Source of the DNA: DATMBF01 sp035559595 | GTDB taxonomy: Bacteria > Bacteroidota > Ignavibacteria > UBA10030 | Direction: 5' to 3' | Length of the DNA: 64,000 nt | Assembly (NCBI GenBank): GCA_035559595.1 | Contig: DATMBF010000005.1 | Coordinates: forward strand, 200,887 to 264,886 | In this document: positions 18,316 through 26,886 of the stretch, piece after piece | How positions within the stretch are numbered: the stretch's first letter is position 1 | Layout: each line of letters begins with the position of its first letter | Program-made: the position numbers and the translations under genes | Notes under the pieces: model-generated | What the model saw: the letters and a program-made list of their open reading frames with translations, nothing else | What the model was told of the DNA's origin: nothing | The model's database searches: none

Positions 18316-19677
18316 ATGAAATCCAAAGTCCGCATAGCGAGTGGTCAAGGTTTTTGGGGCGATCTCCTGACCGCGCCAATCGACCAAGTCACGAAAGGTC
18401 CGATCGACTATCTGGTGATGGACTATCTTGCCGAAGTCACGATGTCCATCATGCAGAAGCAAAAGCAGAAGGATCCCAAGCTTGGGTACGCAAAGGACTT
18501 GATTCCGTTAATGGAGCAAATCCTGCCTGCCTGCGTCGAAAAGAATATTAAAGTGATCACGAATGGCGGCGGCGTTAATCCCATTGCGTGTAGTGAGGCA
18601 ATTTTGACCGTGGCACAGAAGCTTGGAATCAAAGGATTGAAAGTCGGTGTGGTTCTTGGAGACGATATTCTGGAGAAGCTTGATGACCTTACCAGGGCTG
18701 GTGCCGATTTTCGCAATCTCGATACCGGTGAGCCTCTTCAGAACGTCCGTAGCAGAGTCTCAAGCGCCAATGTGTACTTCGGAGCGTGGCCGATTGTCGA
18801 CGCGCTGAAAAAGGGGGCACAGATTGTCATCACGGGCCGCACGACCGATACAGGGATCACACTTGCACCAATGATCTTTGAGTTCGGTTGGAAACACGAC
18901 GATTGGGATAAGCTCGCCGCCGGCACGATTGCGGGACATATTCTGGAATGCGGTGGGCAATCGAGCGGTGGTAACTTTTCGGCCGACTGGCGCGCTGTGC
19001 CGGACATGGCGCATATCGGCTTTCCGATTGCAGAAGCGTACCCTGATGGAAGCATCGTGATCACCAAACACGAAAACACGGGCGGTATGGTCACTCTGCA
19101 AACAGTGAAGGAGCAGCTTCTGTACGAGATCGGAAACCCCAGAGAATACATCACCCCGGACTGTATTGCAGATTTCACGACTATCAACCTTGCGCAGGAT
19201 GGAAAGGATCGAGTGCAGATGACCGGTGTCAAAGGTCGGCCTGCGACGGAGTTCTACAAAGTTTCCATGTCCTACTTCGACGGCTATACTGCCTTTGGAA
19301 CACTCACGTATTCATGGCCGGAGGCGCTCGAAAAGGCCAAGAAGGCAGACGAAGTGCTGCGCACGCGTCTTGCAGATTTGCACATGCAGTTCGAGGAAAT
19401 CAGAACGGAGTTTCTCGGATACAACTCGTGCCACGGGCCGCTTTCTCCTCATGTTGCAGATCTCAACGAGGTTGTCTTGCGCATAGGCGTGAGGAGTCAA
19501 GATTATAAGTCCGTCGAGCGATTCGGGAAAGAGATTGCGCCGCTGATTCTCACCGGTCCTCCCGGCGTGACTGGCTTTGCGGGTGGAAGACCGAAGCCAA
19601 GCGAAGTTATTTCCTATTGGCCTGCGCTGATTCCCAAGCGACTCGTGAATCCTGAAATTGTGATTAAAGAGATTTGA
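18316..19677 (+). CDS. AtuA-family protein, N-terminal part (DUF1446)
   Basis: A 453-residue protein of the acyclic terpene utilization AtuA family (DUF1446). The landmarks are the N-terminal RIASGQGFWGD segment, NGGGVNPIAC, VITGRTTDTG and HILECGGQSSGGNF. The family is found with citronellol/acyl-CoA catabolic genes in Pseudomonas, but its reaction is not settled, and no other atu or acyl-CoA carboxylase genes lie here. The C-terminal domain that some members carry in the same chain is encoded by the next gene, one base downstream. Confidence 0.82.
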   Translation: MKSKVRIASGQGFWGDLLTAPIDQVTKGPIDYLVMDYLAEVTMSIMQKQKQKDPKLGYAKDLIPLMEQILPACVEKNIKVITNGGGVNPIACSEAILTVAQKLGIKGLKVGVVLGDDILEKLDDLTRAGADFRNLDTGEPLQNVRSRVSSANVYFGAWPIVDALKKGAQIVITGRTTDTGITLAPMIFEFGWKHDDWDKLAAGTIAGHILECGGQSSGGNFSADWRAVPDMAHIGFPIAEAYPDGSIVITKHENTGGMVTLQTVKEQLLYEIGNPREYITPDCIADFTTINLAQDGKDRVQMTGVKGRPATEFYKVSMSYFDGYTAFGTLTYSWPEALEKAKKADEVLRTRLADLHMQFEEIRTEFLGYNSCHGPLSPHVADLNEVVLRIGVRSQDYKSVERFGKEIAPLILTGPPGVTGFAGGRPKPSEVISYWPALIPKRLVNPEIVIKEI

Positions 19678-19678
19678 G

Positions 19679-20008
19679 ATGAAAGTCCAACTCCTTCAAA
19701 TCTGCCACGCACGATCGGGTGACAAAGGCGATACGGCGAATGTTGGTCTGATTGCACGAAAAGCTGAGTATTATCCGATCATCGAAAAGTATGTAACGCG
19801 CGAGAGAGTGGCGGAGTATTTCAAAGGGATGGTGTTCGGAAACGTTGAGCGGTATGAACTCCCCAATCTCTGGGCGTTGAACTTTCTTCTTCATCAGGCC
19901 CTTGGAGGGGGTGGAACGAAATCATTGAAAAACGATGCTCAGGGGAAGACGCTGAGCTCGGCATTGTTGCGAATGACCATCGATATTGAAGAGGAGATCA
20001 AACTGTAA
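19679..20008 (+). CDS. AtuA C-terminal-domain protein
   Basis: A 109-residue protein matching the C-terminal domain of AtuA-like proteins: the opening CHARSGDKGDTANVG motif and the closing segment with LGGGGTKSL are typical. Its ATG follows the preceding TGA by one base, so the two halves are almost certainly coupled and act as one complex. Its own TAA overlaps the prfB ATG. Whether the split is ancestral or a derived fission cannot be told from this sequence. Confidence 0.8.
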   Translation: MKVQLLQICHARSGDKGDTANVGLIARKAEYYPIIEKYVTRERVAEYFKGMVFGNVERYELPNLWALNFLLHQALGGGGTKSLKNDAQGKTLSSALLRMTIDIEEEIKL

Positions 20009-21112
20009 TGTTTAATGATTTGCGAGAAAAGCTCCAGGAACAGGTGAAACGGTTGCAGGCGCTTCGGGGGTATCTTTGACCTCGACCGAAAACAGGAAGA
20101 ACTTGTCAGCCTTCAAGCGAAAACAAGTGACCAGAACTTCTGGAATGACAATCTGAATGCTCAGAAGATCATCAGAGAGATCAATAGCCGCAAAGAATGG
20201 GTGGATGGGTGGAATTCGTTGAACAGCCTTGCGCAAGACACGGCAACGTTAATTGACCTGGCGGAGGAGAGTGGGGAGAAGGGGGTGGTAGAGGAGATCG
20301 TTGCCGATCTCAAGAAGCTTCAAAGCGGAATTGATGATCTCGAATTCAAGAACATGCTCAGCGGGGAGGATGATGACAGGAATGCGTTGCTGACGATCCA
20401 TTCTGGCGCTGGCGGAACAGAGTCTCAAGACTGGGCACAGATGCTCCTAAGAATGTACACACGCTGGTGCGAGAGAAACGGCTTCACGGTAAATCTTGTG
20501 GACGAGCTTGAGGGGGAGGGGGTGGGTATCAAGAGTGCAACGATTGAGGTCATTGGCAAGTATGCATATGGGTACTTGAAGGCCGAGAGTGGAGTGCATC
20601 GGCTTGTGCGCATCTCTCCGTTCGATGCAAACGCGCGTCGGCATACTTCCTTCGCGTCAGTCTTCGTCTATCCGGAGGTTGAGGACGACATCGAAATCGA
20701 AATCAATCCGGCCGATCTCAAGATTGACACCTTCCGCTCCGGCGGGAAGGGGGGGCAGAACGTGAACAAAGTTGAGACGGCTGTTCGGATTACCCACATT
20801 CCCACAGGGATCATTGTCGCCTGCCAGCAGGAGCGGTCGCAGTTTCAGAATCGTGAACGGGCCATGAAGATGCTGAAGTCCCGCCTCTATCAACTTCGGA
20901 AAGAAGAGGAAGAAGCGCGTCGCAATGCGCTCGAAAGTACGAAGAAGAAGATCGAATGGGGGAGTCAGATTCGCTCATACGTTTTCCAGCCGTATACTCT
21001 GGTCAAAGATCATCGGACAGGTCATGAAACAAGCGATGTCCACTCCGTGATGGATGGTGAGATCGACGACTTCATCAAGACGTATTTGATGGACGCCAGC
21101 GCAAAGAAATAA
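20008..21112 (+). CDS. prfB: Peptide chain release factor 2, with programmed +1 frameshift
   Basis: Releases peptides at UGA and UAA. The gene is read as 20008-20076 then 20078-21112, giving 367 residues. Codon 24 is an in-frame TGA (20077-20079) in the context GGG TAT CTT TGA C, the classic RF2 autoregulatory slip site; a purine-rich GCTTCGGGGG (20061-20070) supplies the internal Shine-Dalgarno-like element. After the shift the frame stays open. SPF tripeptide anticodon (RISPFDANARR) and the catalytic GGQ (SGGKGGQNVNK) are present. The ATG overlaps the stop of the preceding gene (TAATG). Confidence 0.96.
20061..20080 (+). promoter_or_regulatory. RF2 programmed frameshift site
   Basis: Recoding element: a G-rich stretch, then CTT TGA C at 20074-20080. 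Low RF2 slows termination at TGA and favours a +1 slip of peptidyl-tRNA-Leu from CTT to TTT, restoring full-length RF2. The mechanism is known from E. coli prfB; the site here is nearly identical. Confidence 0.95.
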
Positions 21113-21155
21113 CCGATGACGACAAGCCCAACCAAAGCGTAAGTCGACACCATTC

Positions 21156-22376
21156 ATGCCAGTTTCCCTGTTTATCGCCTTCCGGTACCTCACCTCCCGT
21201 CGAAATCGAGGTTTTATCTCCTTTATTACGTTTTTTGCTGTCGTGGGTGTCATGCTCGGTGTTGCCTCGCTGATCATTACCCTCTCCGTGTTGGATGGTT
21301 TTGAGAAGACGATCAAAGAAAACCTTGTACAGTTCACGGCGCACATGCAGGTCTATGGCTTTGCGGGAAACATGCTCCCTCATCCGGATTCATCTCTGGC
21401 AGTCATTCGAGCAAAGTTCCCGGAGGTTGTCGTTGTTGCGCCATACATCAGCCGTGAGGCGATGATCCGTTCAGACGTTGATATCGACGGCGTTCTCGTC
21501 AAGGGCATTGATCCCGCGAATGATATCTCTCCCATCAAAACACATCTTATCGCCGGAACGTATGACCTTGCTATTTCCGATGACCGCCAGCAAGGAATCA
21601 TCATCGGCAGACGGCTGGCCGATTTGCTTGAGGTAAAGGTGGGCGATAGAGTTCTGCTGTTTGCTTTGGGTGGACCCGCCCTGTCACTTTCCCAAGCACG
21701 CATTATGCAGTTTGTTGTGCAGGCAATATTTGAAACCGGGATGGCAGATTATGATGGCACATACGTTTATACGCATCTGCGGAGTGCCGAACGGTTATTT
21801 CAGGTGGAGAATGCGGTAACGGGATTTGACATTCTTGTACGAGATGTGTCGAAGCTTCCATCACTTGCTCACGAAATTCCGCTTGAATTAGGATACCCTC
21901 ATTATGCACGCACAATGCATCAGATGCATCGGAATCTCTTCACCTGGATCGATTTGCAGAAAGAACTGATTCCGATCATTCTCGCTTTGATTACTTTGGT
22001 TGCTACCGTGAATATTATCGGCACGCTTTTGATGATGGTTATGGAGAAGTCGAAGGAGATCGGTGTTCTCAAAACGCTCGGAAGCGACCGACCTACCCTT
22101 TCGAGGATCTTTGTGTACCAGGGGGCTTTTATTGGTATCGTGGGTACGTTGCTTGGAAATGCGTTGGCCTATGCTCTCTCCTGGGCAGAGATGGAGTACA
22201 AGTTCATTACACTCCCTTCAGGGATCTATAACATGACGCATGCCCCAATTGAGCTCTCAACATGGAATTTCTTGCTCGTTAGTGTCGTGGCCATTGTTTT
22301 AAGTCTCGCATGTTCAATCATTCCGGCAAGGATTGCCGCAAAACTTGATCCGATGATCACTCTCCGATTTGCCTGA
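21156..22376 (+). CDS. LolC/LolE-type lipoprotein-releasing ABC permease
   Basis: Inner-membrane permease of the system that extracts lipoproteins for transfer to the outer membrane. 406 residues with the FtsX/MacB topology: a first transmembrane helix (about 20-45), a large periplasmic domain, then three helices near 270-400. The cytosolic loop EKSKEIGVLKTLGSDRPTL is the ATPase-coupling segment. It is followed with a one-base overlap by a paralogue of identical length and then by the ATPase. Which copy is LolC and which LolE is not clear. Confidence 0.85.
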   Translation: MPVSLFIAFRYLTSRRNRGFISFITFFAVVGVMLGVASLIITLSVLDGFEKTIKENLVQFTAHMQVYGFAGNMLPHPDSSLAVIRAKFPEVVVVAPYISREAMIRSDVDIDGVLVKGIDPANDISPIKTHLIAGTYDLAISDDRQQGIIIGRRLADLLEVKVGDRVLLFALGGPALSLSQARIMQFVVQAIFETGMADYDGTYVYTHLRSAERLFQVENAVTGFDILVRDVSKLPSLAHEIPLELGYPHYARTMHQMHRNLFTWIDLQKELIPIILALITLVATVNIIGTLLMMVMEKSKEIGVLKTLGSDRPTLSRIFVYQGAFIGIVGTLLGNALAYALSWAEMEYKFITLPSGIYNMTHAPIELSTWNFLLVSVVAIVLSLACSIIPARIAAKLDPMITLRFA

Positions 22377-23596
22377 TGTCGTTTGAGCGAAAAATAGCGC
22401 TGAGGTATCTCTTTTCGAAACGCCGTCTGAATTTCGTTACGGTGATATCGTTTATCTCGATCGTGGGAGTTACGATCGGTGTCGCCGCTCTTGTCATCAC
22501 CCTTTCAGTATTTAACGGATTCAGCTCGGTCGTGACCTCAATTCTCATTGAGTTCGATCCCCATGTTCGTATTGAGGCTACCAAACGGGCAGACTCGTCC
22601 GCCTACGCAGAGCTGGATGCGTACCTGACGCAATCGCGCGATGTTCTCGGGCATGCTCCCTATGTTCTCGGCAAGGCGCTTGTCGTTTCTCGGAACATCA
22701 ATCGGGTCATCAATGTCAAGGGGATAGATCATCGGAAAGTGCGTGAGGTTTCCGGTCTCGAAGACAAGCTTGTGTTCGGGTCGGTCGATGTCGGCGCGCG
22801 GAACGGCATTGTTCTTGGCATGAATCTCGCCGATCGGCTTGGGACCGTTGTCGGGGACACCGTGGCGGTTGTGAGTCCGGCAGGATCCGAATTAGCTCTT
22901 CTTCAGCTCGGTCAACCCATTATTCGCCGCTTTGTTGTTGTCGGAATCTATGAGTCGAATAACAAAGAGTACGATGGTCAGTATGCGTTCATTAGCGTGC
23001 AAAGCGCACAACGGTTGTTTGGTCGTGGAAAGACAATCGGAGGAATTGAACTTCGGCTGACATCAATGGACAAGGCCGATACGTTTCGAAAAACGATCGA
23101 GGAAAAATTCGGAAGCGCATTTCGGGTTCTCACCTGGTATGACCTCCATCGAGATCTTTACACCGTGATGAAAATCGAACGATGGATGGCGTTTGTGATT
23201 CTTTCTCTGATTATTGGCATTGCTTCGTTCAACCTTCTTGGGTCATTGACGATGACGGTCGTTGAGAAAACCCGTGATATCGGGATTCTCCGCTCAATGG
23301 GCGCAACCGATCTGCAAATTCTCAAAATTTTCCGATATGAGGGACTGCTTGTCGGCATCATAGGGAGTATTGCCGGGCTTTGTCTTGGGGGGGTGATCGT
23401 TTACCTTCAAGATCGTTTTCACCTCCGGGAGCTCGATCCGACGGTCTATATCATTCCGGCAATTCCCGTTGAGCTTCAGGTGTTGGACATTGTTATCATC
23501 GCCGCTACTGCCATTGCGCTAAGCTGGATCGCTGCCGTCTATCCCGCACGACGTGCGGCTCGACTTATACCCGTGGAGGCAATTCGCTGGGAATGA
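22376..23596 (+). CDS. LolC/LolE-type lipoprotein-releasing ABC permease (second copy)
   Basis: Second permease, also 406 residues, with the same layout: N-terminal helix (TVISFISIVGVTIGVAALVITL), periplasmic domain, coupling loop VEKTRDIGILRSMGATDLQI and three C-terminal helices. Sequence similarity to its neighbour is obvious at the N-terminus and in the coupling loop, so the pair looks like an ancient duplication working as a heterodimer. The start overlaps the previous stop by one base, and the stop overlaps the ATPase start (ATGA). Confidence 0.85.
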   Translation: MSFERKIALRYLFSKRRLNFVTVISFISIVGVTIGVAALVITLSVFNGFSSVVTSILIEFDPHVRIEATKRADSSAYAELDAYLTQSRDVLGHAPYVLGKALVVSRNINRVINVKGIDHRKVREVSGLEDKLVFGSVDVGARNGIVLGMNLADRLGTVVGDTVAVVSPAGSELALLQLGQPIIRRFVVVGIYESNNKEYDGQYAFISVQSAQRLFGRGKTIGGIELRLTSMDKADTFRKTIEEKFGSAFRVLTWYDLHRDLYTVMKIERWMAFVILSLIIGIASFNLLGSLTMTVVEKTRDIGILRSMGATDLQILKIFRYEGLLVGIIGSIAGLCLGGVIVYLQDRFHLRELDPTVYIIPAIPVELQVLDIVIIAATAIALSWIAAVYPARRAARLIPVEAIRWE

Positions 23597-24303
23597 CACG
23601 AAAACCTGTGCTTATTCGAGGAGAAGACCTGTGGAAATCGTATCCGACAGGGAAGGACCAAACGCTGGAGGTTCTCAAAGGCGTTGATCTTGAGGTACGG
23701 CAGGGTGAGATTGTTGTTATCGTAGGGCCCTCGGGGTCGGGGAAGAGCACGTTGCTCCATCTTTTGGGTGGACTGGACCGGCCCACAAAAGGTAGGGTTG
23801 TTGTCGGAGGAGTGGACCTGTTTTCGTTCTCGGACGAGCAACTTGCGAAATATCGGAATAAGCGCCTGGGCTTTGTGTTTCAGTTCCATCATTTGCTTCC
23901 GGAATTCACGGCTCTGGAAAATGTGGCGATGCCTTCGCTCATCATGGGCAAACCGTTGAAACAGTGCAGGAAACATGCCCTTGATCTGTTGCTTGATGTG
24001 GGTTTACAGGACAGGCAGGAACACAAGCCGGCAGAGCTTTCTGGCGGCGAGCAACAGCGTGTTGCAGTAGCAAGGGCATTGATGAATGATCCCGACATCG
24101 TTTTAGCCGATGAGCCGTCTGGAAACCTCGATATGGAAAACGGGTTGCGCCTTCACAAGCTCCTTGTCCAATTAGCCCGAAAACGTGGCACTGCATTTGT
24201 CATTGCAACTCACAATCATGACCTCGCGAAAAGGGGAGATCGAATTCTGCGAATTACTGACGGCAAGCTTGTTCATGCAGGTCGGGGGAAAGAGACAGAA
24301 TAA
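23593..24303 (+). CDS. lolD: Lipoprotein-releasing ABC transporter ATPase
   Basis: A 236-residue ABC ATPase powering the two preceding permeases. Walker A GPSGSGKST (about residues 46-54), Q-loop FQFHHLLPEFTALENV, signature LSGGEQQRVAVARAL, Walker B IVLADEPSGNLD and the H-loop ATHNHDL are intact; the spacing is that of the LolD/MacB family. Its ATG overlaps the stop of the second permease. Last gene of the aspS-lolD run. Confidence 0.92.
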   Translation: MTRKPVLIRGEDLWKSYPTGKDQTLEVLKGVDLEVRQGEIVVIVGPSGSGKSTLLHLLGGLDRPTKGRVVVGGVDLFSFSDEQLAKYRNKRLGFVFQFHHLLPEFTALENVAMPSLIMGKPLKQCRKHALDLLLDVGLQDRQEHKPAELSGGEQQRVAVARALMNDPDIVLADEPSGNLDMENGLRLHKLLVQLARKRGTAFVIATHNHDLAKRGDRILRITDGKLVHAGRGKETE

Positions 24304-24320
24304 TTTTTTTTCTTGGGGTA

Positions 24321-24350
24321 TTGACTTTCAAAAAATATCCCCTATTTTTG
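24321..24350 (+). promoter_or_regulatory. Promoter, TTG-N19-TATTTTTG, for candidate small RNA
   Basis: TTG at 24321-24323, 19 bases, then TATTTTTG at 24343-24350, an exact match to the Bacteroidota -7 element TAnnTTTG. Transcription would begin near 24356, right at the base of a folded RNA. Confidence 0.6.
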
Positions 24351-24355
24351 TAGTT

Positions 24356-24437
24356 GACCTGAACAACAGTTTCTCCCCTGACTGTTGTTCCTCGAAAGGG
24401 TCAAGCCCGGCGTACCCCCCAGCGCTGGGCTTTTTGT
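24356..24437 (+). ncRNA. Candidate small structured RNA of about 80 nt (or leader)
   Basis: Between a promoter and a terminator lies a compact fold: GACC (24356-24359) can pair with GGTC (24399-24402), closing over a perfect 10-bp hairpin GAACAACAGT/ACTGTTGTTC (24361-24370 with 24381-24390) and a small CT-CGAA-AG hairpin. A terminator stem follows directly. No open frame lies inside. The RNA could be an independent regulator, or the attenuated leader of the DUF3098-like gene 28 bases further on. No known family recognised. Confidence 0.5.
24403..24435 (+). terminator. Intrinsic terminator
   Basis: 10-bp stem AAGCCCGGCG (24403-24412) / CGCTGGGCTT (24423-24432, one G-T pair) with a C-rich loop and a following T-run. 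Confidence 0.82.
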
Positions 24438-24464
24438 TATATAGCGAACGGATCCCGACATCAC

Positions 24465-24749
24465 ATGGCACGAGAGCTTTCGAAACGCAGACTTCGCACC
24501 GATCGTCTTCCTTTCAAGAAAGTGAATTATCAAATTATCGGATTCGGTTTACTCTCGATTGTTGCGGGCTACTTCGCACTCGCTCAAGAGCCGTGGAATG
24601 GCTTCTTTCCCCTCGTTGTTGCTCCGATCCTCCTCGTCTTGGGATACTGCGTGTTGATTCCGCTGGGAATTCTGTACCGAAGTAAGCAGGAGCAGAACAA
24701 TCTCACATCGATGCCCACCGACTCCTCGTCACAGACCCCAGCCTCGTAG
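24465..24749 (+). CDS. Small membrane protein, DUF3098-like
   Basis: A 94-residue inner-membrane protein: a basic N-terminus (ELSKRRLRTDRLPFKK), two transmembrane helices (about 22-40 and 50-70) and a polar Ser/Thr-rich tail. Helix content and the APILLVLGYCVLIPLGIL segment resemble DUF3098, a small family found in Bacteroidota, which is a tentative match. No strong Shine-Dalgarno is visible. It is preceded by a terminator and followed by tRNA-Lys. Confidence 0.6.
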   Translation: MARELSKRRLRTDRLPFKKVNYQIIGFGLLSIVAGYFALAQEPWNGFFPLVVAPILLVLGYCVLIPLGILYRSKQEQNNLTSMPTDSSSQTPAS

Positions 24750-24755
24750 GAAATC

Positions 24756-24786
24756 TTGAAACTCCGGTGGCGAATTTTTATATTGG
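24756..24786 (+). promoter_or_regulatory. Promoter, TTG-N20-TATATTGG, for tRNA-Lys
   Basis: TTG at 24756-24758, exactly 20 bases, TATATTGG at 24779-24786; the mature tRNA begins 17 bases downstream. Confidence 0.7.
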
Positions 24787-24802
24787 AAACTACAAGGCTG
24801 GA

Positions 24803-24874
24803 GGGCGTGTAGCTCAGGGGTAGAGCATCTGCCTTTTAAGCAGAGGGTCGATGGTTCGAATCCATCCACGCTCA
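24803..24874 (+). tRNA. tRNA-Lys (anticodon TTT)
   Basis: Cloverleaf with acceptor GGGCGTG/CACGCTC, D-stem GCTC/GAGC, anticodon stem TCTGC/GCAGA with loop CTTTTAA (anticodon TTT), T-stem GATGG/CCATC with TTCGAAT loop, discriminator A. CCA is not encoded. Confidence 0.96.
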
Positions 24875-24965
24875 CCGAACGATGGGAGGAGGAGAGTTGG
24901 GGAAATGTTGAGACGCGTGAGAGTCAATTTCACATCTCCTCACTTCCACATTTTAACATTTAAAT

Positions 24966-25052
24966 GCCCGGATGGTGGAACTGGCAGACACACCGTCTTG
25001 AGGGGGCGGCGCCCGTAAGGGCATGCGAGTTCAAGTCTCGCTCCGGGCACCA
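24966..25052 (+). tRNA. tRNA-Leu (anticodon GAG)
   Basis: Class II tRNA with acceptor GCCCGGA/TCCGGGC, anticodon stem CCGTC/GGCGG with loop TTGAGGG (anticodon GAG), a long variable arm (CGCCCGTAAGGGC), T-arm with TTCAAGT loop and an encoded 3' CCA. It lies 91 bases after tRNA-Lys, and the two may be cotranscribed. Confidence 0.95.
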
Positions 25053-25086
25053 GAACTTATCTCACCACATCGATCGGAGAATGTTT

Positions 25087-25872
25087 ATGATGAATCCCAA
25101 GCGTTTGACGACGCTTCTTTTTTCAATCCTCGTCAATGTGTCGCTCCTCACTGCGCAAAGCGCGGATGCGCCGCCACAGAATCAAAAAGTGGAGGCGGAC
25201 AAGCTTTACAACGAGGGAAATTCCTTCTACAAGACAGGCAACTACCTTGGCGCCATCGAGAAGTACAAGTCTGCCTTGAACCTCCACAAGGACTACCGGT
25301 ACTACTATCAGCTTGGTCTCTCGCAAAAGAATGCAAAGCGGCATGATGAGGCGATTGCTGCGTTTGAAGAGGCGCTCAAGCTCAAACCCGATTTAGCTAT
25401 TGGCTACAACGCACTCGGCGGGACGCACATGGAACGCAGGACGTTTGACAAAGCCATTGAAGCGTTTAAGCAGGCATTGAAGTATGACCCGCAAATGGAT
25501 CGGGCAAAGAAGGGTCTCAGTGAGGCGTATGCCGGTAATGCACAGGAATTGATTAACGAGGGCAAGATCAGCGAAGCCAATGCGCTTGTTGATGAGGCGC
25601 TTGCGCAGCACTCCGATAATGCCAAACTCTACTTGCTTGCCGCAATCGTTTACAACAAGATGGAGAGGCCCGAAAAGGCTCTTGAGGCTGCACAGGAAGC
25701 TATTAAGTTGAAGAAGCGCGGGAGCAAGGGGGCAGAGTATTTTGAAGTCGGTCTGGCCTATAAGAAGATGAAAGATTATGAGAAAGCTCGGGTGGCATTC
25801 CAGGAGGCAAAGAAAGATCCCGCTTACAGTCGCAATGCCCAATATGAGCTTGACGGATTGAAAGGAAAGTGA
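25087..25872 (+). CDS. Exported TPR-repeat protein
   Basis: A 261-residue protein with a signal peptide (to about LLTAQ, residues 1-24) and about five tetratricopeptide repeats, e.g. LYNEGNSFYKTGNYLGAIEKY, YYYQLGLSQKNAKRHDEAI and GYNALGGTHMERRTFDKAIE; TPRs mediate protein-protein contacts. I chose the ATG at 25087, 7 bases after GGAG; 25081 and 25090 are alternatives. The open frame extends upstream through tRNA-Leu, which is not coding. Periplasmic location and partner are inferred or unknown. Confidence 0.82.
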   Translation: MMNPKRLTTLLFSILVNVSLLTAQSADAPPQNQKVEADKLYNEGNSFYKTGNYLGAIEKYKSALNLHKDYRYYYQLGLSQKNAKRHDEAIAAFEEALKLKPDLAIGYNALGGTHMERRTFDKAIEAFKQALKYDPQMDRAKKGLSEAYAGNAQELINEGKISEANALVDEALAQHSDNAKLYLLAAIVYNKMERPEKALEAAQEAIKLKKRGSKGAEYFEVGLAYKKMKDYEKARVAFQEAKKDPAYSRNAQYELDGLKGK

Positions 25873-25893
25873 TCCCGGTTGAAGTGAAGCGGA

Positions 25894-25927
25894 AAGGGAC
25901 GATGGAGATTCCACCGTCCCTTTTTTA
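25894..25927 (+). terminator. Intrinsic terminator after the TPR gene
   Basis: Stem AAGGGACG...CGTCCCTT (25894-25901 with 25914-25921), extended by TGG/CCA after one mismatch, then six T. Confidence 0.85.
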
Positions 25928-25939
25928 TTTCTCACAGAC

Positions 25940-26566
25940 ATGAAATCTCTGCCACGCATTACAGGTCTCACACTGCGTCAGAAGTATTGCGTTGCGGTTG
26001 CACGTTCAAGCGCTCGCTACCGATGGGAGGATGCAAAGGCGTTTGTCCGCAAAGGCTTACTGGGCGATAGGCTCGGAAGAAAGTTCTTCTGTGAGATGGT
26101 TATTCATCTTTCGCTGCTCCTTGGGTTTCCCGTCATGCTGGAGCTCCTTGAATTCGTTTCCAACATTGGGAAGGAGAAACGATCGCATCAGGCAGCTTCG
26201 CGACGATCCTACAGAATAACGGGGTTAAGACTTCTCCGGCGTATCTACGGAAACCAAACCGAGAAGCTGCTGGAGAACTTAGGTCGTCTTCAACCAGAGC
26301 TGCCGCACTGGATAGTCGAGGACGTCTATGGGAAGGTCTTCTCACGAGCGGGCTTGACGCTTGCCGAACGAGAAATTCTCAATTCCACAGTCTTAGCTGT
26401 CCAAGGATTAGAGCGACAACTGTATTCGCATGTGCGCGGAATGCTTCGTGTGGGATTACAGCCTGTCGTGGTGGAATCGATTCTCCGGTCTGTTTCCCGT
26501 TCGAGCCGAAAAAAAGAACACCGCTATGTGAGTCTCGTGAAAGCGCTGGCGACTCAGCGCCGCTAA
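25940..26566 (+). CDS. Carboxymuconolactone decarboxylase-like protein
   Basis: A 208-residue helical protein that looks like a tandem of CMD/AhpD-type domains: residues 40-75 (LLGDRLGRKFFCEMVIHLSLLLGFP) and 140-190 (LTLAEREILNSTVLAVQGLERQLYSHVRGMLRVG). The CxxC pair of peroxidase-active AhpD members is absent, so a peroxidase role is unlikely; the reaction is unknown. It starts just after a terminator and ends before the acyP promoter, so it may be monocistronic. Confidence 0.62.
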   Translation: MKSLPRITGLTLRQKYCVAVARSSARYRWEDAKAFVRKGLLGDRLGRKFFCEMVIHLSLLLGFPVMLELLEFVSNIGKEKRSHQAASRRSYRITGLRLLRRIYGNQTEKLLENLGRLQPELPHWIVEDVYGKVFSRAGLTLAEREILNSTVLAVQGLERQLYSHVRGMLRVGLQPVVVESILRSVSRSSRKKEHRYVSLVKALATQRR

Positions 26567-26570
26567 TTCG

Positions 26571-26601
26571 TTGACTTTCCAGCGCATTCATCGTACCTTC
26601 G
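26571..26601 (+). promoter_or_regulatory. Promoter, TTG-N20-TACCTTCG, for the acyP-lnt-trpEG run
   Basis: TTG at 26571-26573, exactly 20 bases, TACCTTCG at 26594-26601; acyP starts at 26614, implying a very short leader. It precedes ten closely spaced genes. Confidence 0.6.
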
Positions 26602-26613
26602 TGTGCATTTTGT

Positions 26614-26886
26614 ATGGAGACTGGAGCAAAGATTCTTGTTTCGGGATTGGTTCAGGGGGTTGGCTTTCGCTACTTTGCTCATCGTCATGCCACAAGACTG
26701 GGACTTCACGGTTATGCACGCAATCTGCCCAATGGTGAGGTTGAAATACATGTCGAAGGAGAACGAGGAATGATAGAGGAATTTCTCAAAGAAGTAAAAG
26801 TTGGTCCCCGCTCCGCAATGGTGCGTGACCTGAAGATCGAATGGGTAGAACCAAGCCGCAAGTTTAGAGGCTTTGATATTCGCTGA
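26614..26886 (+). CDS. acyP: Acylphosphatase
   Basis: Hydrolyses acyl phosphates; 90 residues, cytosolic. The catalytic Arg and phosphate loop are in GLVQGVGFRYFAHRHA and the Asn in GYARNLPNGEVEIHVEG. Its TGA overlaps the ATG of ispF (ATGGCT at 26886). First gene after the promoter. Confidence 0.94.
   Translation: METGAKILVSGLVQGVGFRYFAHRHATRLGLHGYARNLPNGEVEIHVEGERGMIEEFLKEVKVGPRSAMVRDLKIEWVEPSRKFRGFDIR

Noticed and set aside
24964..25086. Long N-terminal extension of the TPR protein
   Set aside because: It would translate through tRNA-Leu; the signal peptide and Shine-Dalgarno support a start near 25087.
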